7,075 nt of DNA from Pseudomonadota bacterium. GTDB lineage: Bacteria; Pseudomonadota; Alphaproteobacteria; Azospirillales; Azospirillaceae. A program made the position numbers and the translations under genes. Below, piece after piece: positions 1 to 5,905 of the stretch (position 1 is the first letter of the stretch; each line of letters starts with the position of its first letter). The notes below the pieces were generated by a model. The model saw nothing but the letters and a program-made list of their open reading frames with translations. It was not told where the DNA came from and made no database searches. Location: assembly GCA_023416195.1 (NCBI GenBank), contig JAEZID010000332.1, positions 1-7,075 of the forward strand, read 5' to 3'.

Positions 1-102
1 CGAGGTGCCCAGCACCCGATCCCATTCCGAACTCGGCCGTGAAACGCCTCAGCGCCGATGGTACTGCGTCTTAAGACGTGGGAGAGTAGGTCGCCGCCAG
101 GT
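1..102 (+). rRNA. rrf: 5S ribosomal RNA, 3' portion (5' end off window)
   Basis: This is the 3' roughly 100 nt of a 5S rRNA. It contains the conserved core CCCGATCCCATTCCGAAC, followed by TCGGCCGTGAAACGC and the helix IV/loop E segment GATGGTACTGCGTCTTAAGA, then GTGGGAGAGTAGGTC. The terminal GCCGCCAGG would pair with the usual CCTGGTGGC at the missing 5' end, which puts about 15 nt outside the window. The form is typical of Alphaproteobacteria. It is the last gene of an rRNA operon transcribed rightwards; 23S and 16S would lie off the left edge. The 3' end is placed at the end of the helix I strand and may be off by 1-3 nt. Confidence 0.95.
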
Positions 103-183
103 CGCCACGACGCGCACAGAACGCCAAACGCGAAACGAACGCACACACACCGTCACTTGCATCGTCTTCCCAACGAACACCGG

Positions 184-220
184 AACCGGCCGCCCCAAAA
201 AGGGCGGCCGGTTTCGCGTT
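184..220 (+). terminator. Intrinsic terminator of the rRNA operon
   Basis: A perfect 12-bp GC-rich stem (184-195 pairing with 202-213, arms AACCGGCCGCCC and GGGCGGCCGGTT) has a 6-nt loop CAAAAA and is followed by TCGCGTT. The T tract is short and interrupted (TTT then CGCGTT). It lies about 80 nt after the 5S rRNA, which is where an rrn terminator is expected. The stretch between 5S and this hairpin (103-183) holds no tRNA or coding signal that I can see. Confidence 0.8.
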
Positions 221-240
221 ATCCGAGGTTGTCTTCATAG

Positions 241-280
241 GAAGGCGCGCAGCCCTTGAAGCTGCGCGCCTTCTTCGTTT
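241..280 (+). terminator. Second terminator, probably bidirectional (rrn / rpoH)
   Basis: A perfect 13-bp stem (241-253 with 261-273, arms GAAGGCGCGCAGC and GCTGCGCGCCTTC) has a 7-nt loop CCTTGAA and is followed on the plus strand by TTCGTTT. It sits 15 nt beyond the rpoH stop codon on the minus strand, so the same hairpin can end the convergent rpoH transcript. On the minus strand no T tract follows it, so the plus-strand role as a backup rrn terminator is better supported. Confidence 0.75.
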
Positions 281-288
281 ATTCGGGC

Positions 289-1203
289 TCAGGCGTTGGC
301 CAAAGCCTTGGTGAAGCCAAGGGCTGTGGTGTGGGTCCGGGCCTGGGCCATGACCGCCTTCTGCACTTTTTCGAAAGCGCGGACCTCCAACTGCCGAACG
401 CGTTCGCGCGAGACGCGGAAGCGCTGGCTCAGTTCCTCCAGGGTCAGCGGTTCCTCGCGAAGGCGGCGAGCCACCAGGATTTGCCGTTCGCGGTCGTCGA
501 GCACGTCAAGCCCCAGCTTCAGGAAGTGCTGGCGCCGCTGGCGCTCCTCCGACTGGGCGAGCAGGCTTTCCTGGTCCGGCCGATCGTCGGCCAACAGATC
601 CAGCCACTCGCTGTCGCCGTCCTCGGCCAGGGTGGTGTTCAGCGACCGGTCGGCGCTCAGCCGACGGTTCATCTCCACCACCTCGGTCCGGGGCACGTTC
701 AGTTCGGTGGCGATCTCGGCCACGGCCTCCGGCGACAGGTCGCCGCTGTCCAGGTCCTGCATGCGCGCCTTCAGGCGCCGCAGGCTGAAGAACAGCTTCT
801 TCTGCGCCGCGGTCGTACCGATCTTCACCAGCGACCAGTTGTGCAGGACGTATTCCTGAATGGCCGCGCGAATCCACCAGGAGGCGTAGGTCGCGAACCG
901 GAACCCCTTATCCGGTTCGAACTTCTGCGCCGCCTGCATCAGGCCGACGTTGCCCTCCGCGATCAGGTCGGGCAGCGGCAGGCCATAGCCCTGATAGCCG
1001 CGCGCCATCTTGAAGACGAGATGCAGGTGGCTGCCGATCAGCTTGTCGAGCGCCGCCCGGTCCCGCCCGTCACGCCAACGCCGGGCAAGCTCCTGCTCCT
1101 GCTCGGCCGTCAGGTAGTCGTATTTGCGGGTTTCTTTCAAAAAGAGGTTCAGGGGTTCGCCAGAAACGAACTGTTCCGTCAAGACCATCTCCCGTTCCGA
1201 CAT
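289..1203 (-). CDS. rpoH: RNA polymerase heat-shock sigma factor RpoH (sigma-32 family)
   Basis: A 304-aa sigma-70 family factor that directs RNA polymerase to heat-shock promoters. Region 1.2/2 spans roughly residues 15-125, with the region 2 core ending in FATYASWWIRAAIQEY at 103-118. The RpoH-specific box QKKLFFSLR lies at 134-142, where the common family form has N in place of S. Region 3 follows. Region 4 is near 232-283, with the helix-turn-helix LTLEELSQRFRVSRERVRQLE around 253-273. Length fits the family (about 285-305 aa). The ATG at 1203 (MSEREMVLTE) is preferred; an in-frame TTG at 1269 would add 22 non-family-like residues, and Met6 at 1188 has GGGAG directly abutting it. The ribosome site is weak (AGGG about 10 nt upstream). 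The gene faces the rRNA operon and diverges from cydAB. Its own promoter looks RpoH-type. Many Alphaproteobacteria carry several RpoH paralogues, so which copy this is cannot be told. Confidence 0.95.
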   Translation of the reverse strand: MSEREMVLTEQFVSGEPLNLFLKETRKYDYLTAEQEQELARRWRDGRDRAALDKLIGSHLHLVFKMARGYQGYGLPLPDLIAEGNVGLMQAAQKFEPDKGFRFATYASWWIRAAIQEYVLHNWSLVKIGTTAAQKKLFFSLRRLKARMQDLDSGDLSPEAVAEIATELNVPRTEVVEMNRRLSADRSLNTTLAEDGDSEWLDLLADDRPDQESLLAQSEERQRRQHFLKLGLDVLDDRERQILVARRLREEPLTLEELSQRFRVSRERVRQLEVRAFEKVQKAVMAQARTHTTALGFTKALANA

Positions 1204-1331
1204 CCGTCGAACGCCCTGCGATGACCGCCGGGCCTGCCATGGTCTCAGCCGCGAGGACCAGTGGAGCAAGGCGCGGTCGGTTGTTGGCCCAGGGCCAGCC
1301 GTGAAAAGGTTGGATGTCGGGAAGAGCTTTT

Positions 1332-1359
1332 AGATAGGTGGTGCCATCCTCGGTTCAAG
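1332..1359 (-). promoter_or_regulatory. Putative RpoH (sigma-32)-dependent promoter of rpoH
   Basis: Reading the minus strand, CTTG (1359-1356) is followed by 17 nt and then CCTATCT (1338-1332). This agrees at every fixed position with the alphaproteobacterial heat-shock promoter pattern as I remember it (CTTG-N17-18-CYTATNT). It points at rpoH. The predicted start site near 1325 would leave a leader of about 120 nt. Sigma-32-dependent autoregulation of rpoH is known in Caulobacter, so the inference is a positive feedback loop. A housekeeping promoter for rpoH may also exist, but I could not pick one out. Confidence 0.65.
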
Positions 1360-1441
1360 GGCTCCGCCAAAGAAAGAATCGGGGGAACCGAATGGGATCG
1401 GTCGCGTTGGCTAAAACATTGGCGTCAAAAGCCCCCGCATC

Positions 1442-1448
1442 GGAAGGA
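1442..1448 (+). promoter_or_regulatory. Ribosome binding site deciding the cydA start
   Basis: GGAAGGA lies 8 nt before the ATG at 1457 but only 2 nt before the in-frame GTG at 1451. The spacing favours ATG 1457, which also gives the family-typical N-terminus just before LSRIQFAF. Confidence 0.75.
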
Positions 1449-1456
1449 CCGTGGCC

Positions 1457-2863
1457 ATGGACCTCGATCCGCTGATCCTGTCGCGCATTCAATTCGCCTT
1501 CGTCATTTCCTTTCACATCCTTTTCCCGTCCTTCACGGTCGGGCTGGCCTGCTGGATCGCGGTGCTGGAAGGTTTGTGGCTGGGCACCGGCAAGGCGCTC
1601 TACCGCAGCCTGTCGGAATTCTGGACGAAGATCTTCGCCATCTCCTTCGGGATGGGCGTGGTGTCCGGCATCGTCATGACCTACCAGTTCGGCACCAACT
1701 GGAGCCGCTGGTCGGACATCGTCGGCAACGTGCTGGGGCCGCTGATCCAGTATGAGGTGGTGACCGCCTTCTTCCTGGAGGCCGCTTTCCTGGGCATACT
1801 GCTGTTCGGGCGCGACCGCGTGCCGCGCGGCGTGCATTTCGCGGCCGCCTGCCTGGTGGCGTTCGGCACGGTCCTGTCCACCTTCTGGATCCTGTCGGCC
1901 AACAGCTGGATGCAAACGCCGGCCGGGGCGATGTTGCGCGACGGCCAGTTCTTCGTCACCGACTGGTGGGAGGTGGTGTTCAACCCCTCCTTCCCGTACC
2001 GGCTGGCGCACATGCTGACGGCTATGTTCCTGACTACCGGCTTCGTCGTGGCCGGGATCAGCGCCTTCTACCTGCTGACGCGCCGCTTCATCGACCACGC
2101 CCGCGTCGGCCTCGGCATGTCGCTGGGGATCATCACGATCCTGGCGCCCTTGCAGGTGTTCCTGGGCGATCTGCACGGGCTGAACACGCTGGAATACCAG
2201 CCGGTCAAGATCGCCGCCATGGAAGGGCATTGGGAGGGCGGGCCGCGGGCGCCGCTGATCCTCTTCGCCATTCCCGACGAGGAGGCGGAGAAAAACCATC
2301 TGGAACTCGCCATCCCCGGCCTGTCCAGCATCATCCTGACCCATGAGCTTGAAGGCGCGGTGCCGGGCCTGAAGCAGTTCCCGGCCGACGAGCGCCCGGA
2401 TCCGCTGATCCTGTTCTTCACCTTCCGCATCATGGTCGCGATCGGCCTGCTGATGGTGACGGTCGCCCTGATCCACCTCGTCCTGCGCTTCCGGGGGCGG
2501 CTCTACACGGCGGAATGGTTCCACAAGCTGCTGGTGGCCTGCATGCCCGCCGGCTTCGTCGCCATCCTCGCCGGCTGGTTCACCACGGAGATCGGGCGCC
2601 AGCCCTGGGTCGTTTACGGGATGATCCGCACGGCCGAGGGTGTGACCCCGGCGCTGACCACCGGGGCGGTGCTGACCTCGCTGATCGTCTTCGTGGTGGC
2701 CTACACGATCATCTACGGGGCGGGGACCTATTACCTGATCCGGTTGCTGCGCATCGGCCCGTCCATCCCGGAGGACGGGTACGCCCCCATGGCCAAGCAG
2801 GAGGCCCAGCGTCCGAAACGGCCGCTGTCGCTGCCCGACGAAACCATCGAACCCGCGGAGTGA
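1457..2863 (+). CDS. cydA: Cytochrome bd-type quinol oxidase subunit I (CioA-like, short Q loop)
   Basis: A 468-aa haem-bearing subunit of an inner-membrane quinol:oxygen oxidoreductase. Residues matching the E. coli CydA ligands are present: His20 (E. coli His19) in SRIQFAFVISFH, Glu100 and Glu108 in YEVVTAFFLEAAF (Glu99, Glu107), His185 (His186) and Met326 in FRIMV (Met393), the last an axial ligand of haem b558. The quinol-site residues Lys251 and Glu256 (Lys252, Glu257) lie in PVKIAAMEGHW, and the GRQPW motif is at 380-384. About nine membrane helices can be traced. The segment between the quinol site and FRIMV is about 65-70 residues shorter than in E. coli CydA (522 aa), which defines the short-Q-loop, cyanide-insensitive-oxidase-like class. 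Whether it carries haem d or only b-type haems cannot be read from sequence. cydB begins 4 nt after the stop. Confidence 0.97.
   Translation: MDLDPLILSRIQFAFVISFHILFPSFTVGLACWIAVLEGLWLGTGKALYRSLSEFWTKIFAISFGMGVVSGIVMTYQFGTNWSRWSDIVGNVLGPLIQYEVVTAFFLEAAFLGILLFGRDRVPRGVHFAAACLVAFGTVLSTFWILSANSWMQTPAGAMLRDGQFFVTDWWEVVFNPSFPYRLAHMLTAMFLTTGFVVAGISAFYLLTRRFIDHARVGLGMSLGIITILAPLQVFLGDLHGLNTLEYQPVKIAAMEGHWEGGPRAPLILFAIPDEEAEKNHLELAIPGLSSIILTHELEGAVPGLKQFPADERPDPLILFFTFRIMVAIGLLMVTVALIHLVLRFRGRLYTAEWFHKLLVACMPAGFVAILAGWFTTEIGRQPWVVYGMIRTAEGVTPALTTGAVLTSLIVFVVAYTIIYGAGTYYLIRLLRIGPSIPEDGYAPMAKQEAQRPKRPLSLPDETIEPAE
2857..2860 (+). promoter_or_regulatory. cydB ribosome binding site inside the cydA end
   Basis: GGAG occupies the last codons of cydA, 7 nt before the cydB ATG at 2868. 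The site overlaps the upstream coding region, consistent with translational coupling of the two oxidase subunits. Confidence 0.7.
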
Positions 2864-2867
2864 TCCC

Positions 2868-3875
2868 ATGGAAGGCAGTCTCCTCACCCTCGCCTGGGTC
2901 GGCATCGTCGGCTTCGGCGTCTTCATGTACGTGCTGATGGACGGGTTCGACCTGGGCATCGGCATCCTGTACCCCTTCGCGCCCAGCGAGGAGGCGCGCG
3001 ACGTCATGATGAACTCGGTGGCGCCGGTCTGGGACTTCAACGAGACGTGGCTGATCCTGGGCGGGGCGGGGCTGTTCGCGGCCTTCCCCATCGCCTACGC
3101 CGTGGTGCTGCCGGCCATGTACCTGCCGCTGCTGCTGATGCTGATCGCGCTGGTCTTCCGGGGCGTGGCGTTCGAGTTCCGGTTCAAGGCGCGCACCAGC
3201 CGTCACTGGTGGAACAAGGCCTTCTTCCTCGGCTCGCTGCTGGCGACCTTCGCCCAGGGCGTGGTGCTGGGCACCTTCATCCAGGGCATCGAGGTGCAAG
3301 GGCGCAACTTCGCTGGCGGCATGCTCGACTGGCTGACGCCCTTCAGCCTGTTCTGCGGGCTGGCGCTGGTCGTCGGCTACGCGCTGCTGGGCAGCACCTG
3401 GCTGATCTGGCGGACCATCGGGATCCTGCAGGATTGGTGCTTCCGCGTCGCGCGGCGCCTGCTGGTCGCGGTGCTGGTGATGATCGTTGCCGTCAGCCTG
3501 TGGACCCCGTTGGTGGAGCCGGGCATCGCGGCGCGCTGGTTCGCCATGCCGAACATCGTGCTGCTGTCGCCGGTGCCGCTGTTGACCGCCGCCCTGGCCT
3601 TCGGCCTGTGGCGCGCGCTGGACGAGGGTCGCGACCGGCTTCCCTTCGTCTTTTCCATGGGTCTGTTCGCGCTGTCGTACCTGGGCCTCGCCATCAGCCT
3701 GTGGCCGCTGCTGATCCCGCCGTCGATCACCGTCTGGCAGGCGGCGGCGCCGCCGGAGACGCAGGTCTTCCTGCTGATCGGCATGGCCTTCCTGATTCCC
3801 ACCGTCCTGGTCTACACCGCCTACAGCTACTGGGTCTTCCGGGGGAAGGTGACCGGTGCGTTCGGCTATCACTGA
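2868..3875 (+). CDS. cydB: Cytochrome bd-type quinol oxidase subunit II (CioB-like)
   Basis: A 335-aa polytopic partner subunit of the preceding CydA/CioA, needed to assemble the inner-membrane oxidase. Family landmarks are the first helix ending in MDGFDLGIGIL (24-34), then MNSVAPVWDFNETWLI (48-63; Asp56 aligns with conserved Asp58 of E. coli CydB), GGAGLFAAFPIAYA (65-78) and the FRGVAFEFR segment (98-105). About eight hydrophobic helices follow through residue 325. Length is slightly below E. coli CydB (379 aa) and normal for CioB. The start is fixed by GGAG at 2857-2860. No CydX/CbdX-like small subunit follows within the 60-bp gap before the next gene, and cydDC export genes are not in the window. 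The pair most likely forms one transcript with cydA. Confidence 0.97.
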   Translation: MEGSLLTLAWVGIVGFGVFMYVLMDGFDLGIGILYPFAPSEEARDVMMNSVAPVWDFNETWLILGGAGLFAAFPIAYAVVLPAMYLPLLLMLIALVFRGVAFEFRFKARTSRHWWNKAFFLGSLLATFAQGVVLGTFIQGIEVQGRNFAGGMLDWLTPFSLFCGLALVVGYALLGSTWLIWRTIGILQDWCFRVARRLLVAVLVMIVAVSLWTPLVEPGIAARWFAMPNIVLLSPVPLLTAALAFGLWRALDEGRDRLPFVFSMGLFALSYLGLAISLWPLLIPPSITVWQAAAPPETQVFLLIGMAFLIPTVLVYTAYSYWVFRGKVTGAFGYH

Positions 3876-3921
3876 AAAGTGGGCATTGAAGGGGGGCTTG
3901 GCGTAAAACACTTCGCTCTTT

Positions 3922-3928
3922 GAGGAGG
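3922..3928 (+). promoter_or_regulatory. Strong ribosome binding site of the orphan gene
   Basis: GAGGAGG lies 7 nt before the ATG at 3936. It is the strongest Shine-Dalgarno sequence in the window and supports this reading frame being translated. Confidence 0.8.
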
Positions 3929-3935
3929 ACGCGCC

Positions 3936-4607
3936 ATGAACACAGACATCGCATACGCCCCGGACATCAGCTTTGCCGAGGTGATGCTCCGCAAAGGCGC
4001 GGAACTGCTTCAGGAGGAACTGGCCGCCGGCCCGGAGGCGGCGGTGAACATCATGGCGCGGCGCCTTGCCGTGGCGGCCACCGTGGACGCCCCGCTGGTG
4101 GTCCACGCCGAAGGCGGCGAGCGGCCGGAGATGTTCGCGGAGGCCCTGCGCCTTGCCGCCGCCTCGGCGGGGGAGCGGGCGGTGGCGCTCGCCGAAGCGC
4201 GGCAGGCGGAACGCGCCGTGGTGTTCGAATTCGACGCCGCCGGCCGCTTGACCGGCAACCGGGTCGTCGCCGCCGTCCTGCGTCCCGAGGACCGGCAGGA
4301 TCTGCTGGAGGCCTACATCGCCATCGGCCGCATGCGCAACGGCGCCGCCGAGATGACCGTTGCCCCGGCGACCTTCCGCTTCGACGCCAAGGCCCTGACG
4401 GAAACGTTGTCCCTGATCGGCCCGGCGGCGCAGCGCAGCGTCAACGCCGCCACCGCCGCCATGGCCCACGCCGCCGGCATCGCCGCGCTGCCCGGCCACG
4501 AGGTCACCGGCCTGCCGGCGGCCCTGATCGAGCTGTTCTGGCACGCGGTCTGCCTGTCCTCCGCCCGCACGCGCCTGACCATCCCGAAGACACGCACGCT
4601 GCATTGA
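3936..4607 (+). CDS. Conserved-looking hypothetical protein, soluble, Ala-rich
   Basis: I do not recognise this 223-aa protein. It is alanine-rich, has no signal peptide or membrane helix, and appears mostly helical. Helical stretches alternate with two likely strand segments (APLVVHAEG near 52-60 and RAVVFEFDAAGRLTG near 92-106). Arg/Glu/Ala-rich stretches such as GERAVALAEARQAERAV follow helical periodicity. Two cysteine-poor halves end in a basic tail (RTRLTIPKTRTLH). No catalytic signature or metal motif is evident. A strong ribosome site and codon use like its neighbours indicate a real gene. It starts 60 nt after cydB in the same direction, so it could be read from the oxidase transcript, but a promoter of its own in the gap is not excluded. 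It ends 13 bp from the convergent TMEM43-like gene. Function is unknown. Confidence 0.8.
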   Translation: MNTDIAYAPDISFAEVMLRKGAELLQEELAAGPEAAVNIMARRLAVAATVDAPLVVHAEGGERPEMFAEALRLAAASAGERAVALAEARQAERAVVFEFDAAGRLTGNRVVAAVLRPEDRQDLLEAYIAIGRMRNGAAEMTVAPATFRFDAKALTETLSLIGPAAQRSVNAATAAMAHAAGIAALPGHEVTGLPAALIELFWHAVCLSSARTRLTIPKTRTLH

Positions 4608-4638
4608 GCGGCGGTGGGACTCATGCCCCCATCGCCGC
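4608..4638. terminator. Hairpin between convergent genes, possible bidirectional terminator
   Basis: An 11-bp stem with one G-U pair (4608-4618 with 4628-4638) and a 9-nt loop begins directly after the stop codon of the hypothetical gene and covers the last codons of the TMEM43-like gene. Neither strand has a T tract after the stem, so it is not a canonical intrinsic terminator. Position between convergent genes is the main argument. Confidence 0.4.
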
Positions 4639-5778
4639 GACCCGCCGGCGCGCCGGGACGAGGCGCTTCACCGCCACCGCCAGCGCGATCCCGGCGAGAA
4701 TCAGACCCACCCCGATGAGCGGCCGGTAGGCAAGCCACGCGACCGCGATGGTGGTCAGCGTCAGCGGTACCGCGATCACCAGCGCCAGCCCGAACCGGGC
4801 GGCGTTCACCAGCGTTTCCAGGAAGGGCAGAAGGCTCGCCAGCCACGCGATGGGGCCGCCCATCAGCATGACACCGATCAGCATCGCGACGAAGCCGACG
4901 ACGCGCAGGATCCAGGTCAGAACGGCCTCGTCCGCCTTGGCTTGGTTGAACATGGCCTCCGCGCCGTGGGCGCCGGTCTGGACAAGGTTGATGGTCTGAC
5001 CGCGCACGCCCGCGAAGCCGGCCAGCCCGCCGTTCATCTGCGCCGCGACAACGCTGAGCGTCTGCGCCGGCACGACCCGGAAGGTGACGCGCAGGTCGCC
5101 GATCTGCGGCGAGTCGGGCGAGGCGCCGCGATAGAGCTGCTCGCCGACCCACTGAAATCCCGGCGGCAGCGCGGCGGCCGGGTCCGGGGCCAGCCGTTCG
5201 TAGTCGTCGATCTGCCGGATCTGGCTCTGGTCCAGCGCGAAGGCCCCCAGCTTCGCCCCACGCGCGTCGATGGTGGCGCCCTGGTAGGTCATGGCGGGGT
5301 TGACGTGCCCCTCCCGCCTTTTGAAGGCGTTGGAGTCGATGGGGTGGTCGGCCCATTCCCGGGAGTAGCGGTAGGTCGTCGTCGTGGTCTCGCCGCCGCC
5401 GAGCGACTTTTCCGTCCTGCTCTCCTCTGTCTGCTTCCACTGGTACATCTCGACCCGGCGTTCCAGCCGCAGCGACCGGCCGGCGTTGACGTGGAAGACC
5501 GGATCGACCAGCGGGCCGGGCACCGTGGCGATGCCGGACACATGGACGAGGCGCCCTTCGTTCGCCGGCTGCACCGCGTTGGCGGGCACGGAGACGACCT
5601 GCCGGGCGCCCGCGTTCAGCGCGGTGATGGCGTCCACCGCCCGCCCTTCGTTCCAGAACAGCAGGACGACGCTGCCGACCAGCATCAAAAGGCCGATGAA
5701 GGCGCCCGCGATCGACCCGCCGAGGCGGTCCAACCAGCCGCGTTCGGACTGTTCGGTGTGGCTGTCCCCGTCGCTCAT
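4621..5778 (-). CDS. TMEM43/LUMA family membrane protein
   Basis: A 385-aa bacterial member of the TMEM43 (LUMA) family, whose best-known member is the human inner-nuclear-membrane/ER protein; its biochemical activity is unsettled. The layout matches: one N-terminal helix (about 21-42, ending LLFWNEGRAV), a long extracytoplasmic-type domain (about 45-285), then about four closely spaced C-terminal helices (286-372). Family-type motifs are YRYSREWADHPIDSNAF (136-152) and GHVNP (157-161), QIGDLRVTF (225-233), AEAMFNQAKADEAVLTW (273-289) and AWLAYRPL (347-354). The basic tail (KRLVPARRR) is probably cytoplasmic. The ATG at 5778 has GAGG (5784-5787) 5 nt upstream. It is convergent with the orphan gene and divergent from pqiA. 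Human TMEM43 has 400 aa, so this is essentially full length. A membrane-organising or envelope-stress role is only a guess. Confidence 0.88.
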   Translation of the reverse strand: MSDGDSHTEQSERGWLDRLGGSIAGAFIGLLMLVGSVVLLFWNEGRAVDAITALNAGARQVVSVPANAVQPANEGRLVHVSGIATVPGPLVDPVFHVNAGRSLRLERRVEMYQWKQTEESRTEKSLGGGETTTTTYRYSREWADHPIDSNAFKRREGHVNPAMTYQGATIDARGAKLGAFALDQSQIRQIDDYERLAPDPAAALPPGFQWVGEQLYRGASPDSPQIGDLRVTFRVVPAQTLSVVAAQMNGGLAGFAGVRGQTINLVQTGAHGAEAMFNQAKADEAVLTWILRVVGFVAMLIGVMLMGGPIAWLASLLPFLETLVNAARFGLALVIAVPLTLTTIAVAWLAYRPLIGVGLILAGIALAVAVKRLVPARRRVAAMGA

Positions 5779-5905
5779 GGAAGCCTCGCGAATTTTAGGT
5801 TAATCCGCCCAGCTTTCCGTAAGCCCGATTGCGCGTCTCCGGTCCTTTCGCTGGTCCATTCGTGGAGCGGACCCTTCGCGGCCCGCAAAACGTTACGCCG
5901 ACGCC
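5779..5905. promoter_or_regulatory. Divergent intergenic region, TMEM43-like gene and pqiA
   Basis: These 127 bp must hold the 5' signals of both divergent genes. A TAAAAT hexamer on the minus strand (about 5793-5798) lies 14 nt before the TMEM43-like start and could be a -10 element, but I see no matching -35. On the plus strand no clear promoter is seen, and the pqiA start has no good Shine-Dalgarno sequence. The boundaries are certain and the internal signals are not. Confidence 0.45.

Larger units (their letters stand above)
1204..1456. promoter_or_regulatory. Divergent rpoH-cydA intergenic region
   Basis: These 253 bp separate two divergent start codons. The half nearest rpoH holds the heat-shock-type promoter and the rpoH leader. 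The half nearest cydA contains a small dyad, ACCGA-N6-TCGGT (1387-1402), 54 nt before the cydA start, followed by an AT-richer stretch (about 1407-1430) that would suit a promoter. I found no convincing -35/-10 pair, FNR/Anr box or sigma-54 site for cydA. No coding sequence is supported here. Confidence 0.6.

Noticed and set aside
5..259. Open reading frame across the 5S rRNA and terminator region
   Set aside because: It lies over structural RNA and two hairpins, with Arg/Thr-rich low-complexity translation and no ribosome site.
256..1224. Long plus-strand open frame opposite rpoH
   Set aside because: The opposite strand encodes RpoH with all family regions; this frame has no recognisable domain.
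1204..1269. N-terminal extension of RpoH from a TTG at 1269
   Set aside because: The extra 22 residues have no resemblance to RpoH N-termini, and a standard ATG at 1203 gives a family-typical length.
1408..1423. Possible sigma-54 promoter upstream of cydA (TTGGCT...TTGGC)
   Set aside because: The spacing between the GG and GC elements is one base too long and the -12 element reads TTGGC rather than TTGC.
1407..1428. Possible FNR/Anr box before cydA (TTGG...GTCAA)
   Set aside because: It does not fit TTGAT-N4-ATCAA in either half or in spacing.
1355..3091. Long minus-strand open frame opposite cydA
   Set aside because: Its predicted product is Gly/His/Gln/Arg/Asp-rich low-complexity sequence with no domain. 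It is a mirror of high third-position GC in cydA and cydB, which have clear conserved residues.
2709..4604. Long minus-strand open frame opposite cydB and the orphan gene
   Set aside because: The composition is typical of antisense GC-rich shadows, and it overlaps two better-supported plus-strand genes. No ribosome site or motif supports it.
4313..5440. Minus-strand open frame overlapping the TMEM43-like gene out of frame
   Set aside because: It is Arg/Gly/Asp-rich with no motif and crosses the convergent gene boundary; the in-frame TMEM43 motifs are decisive.
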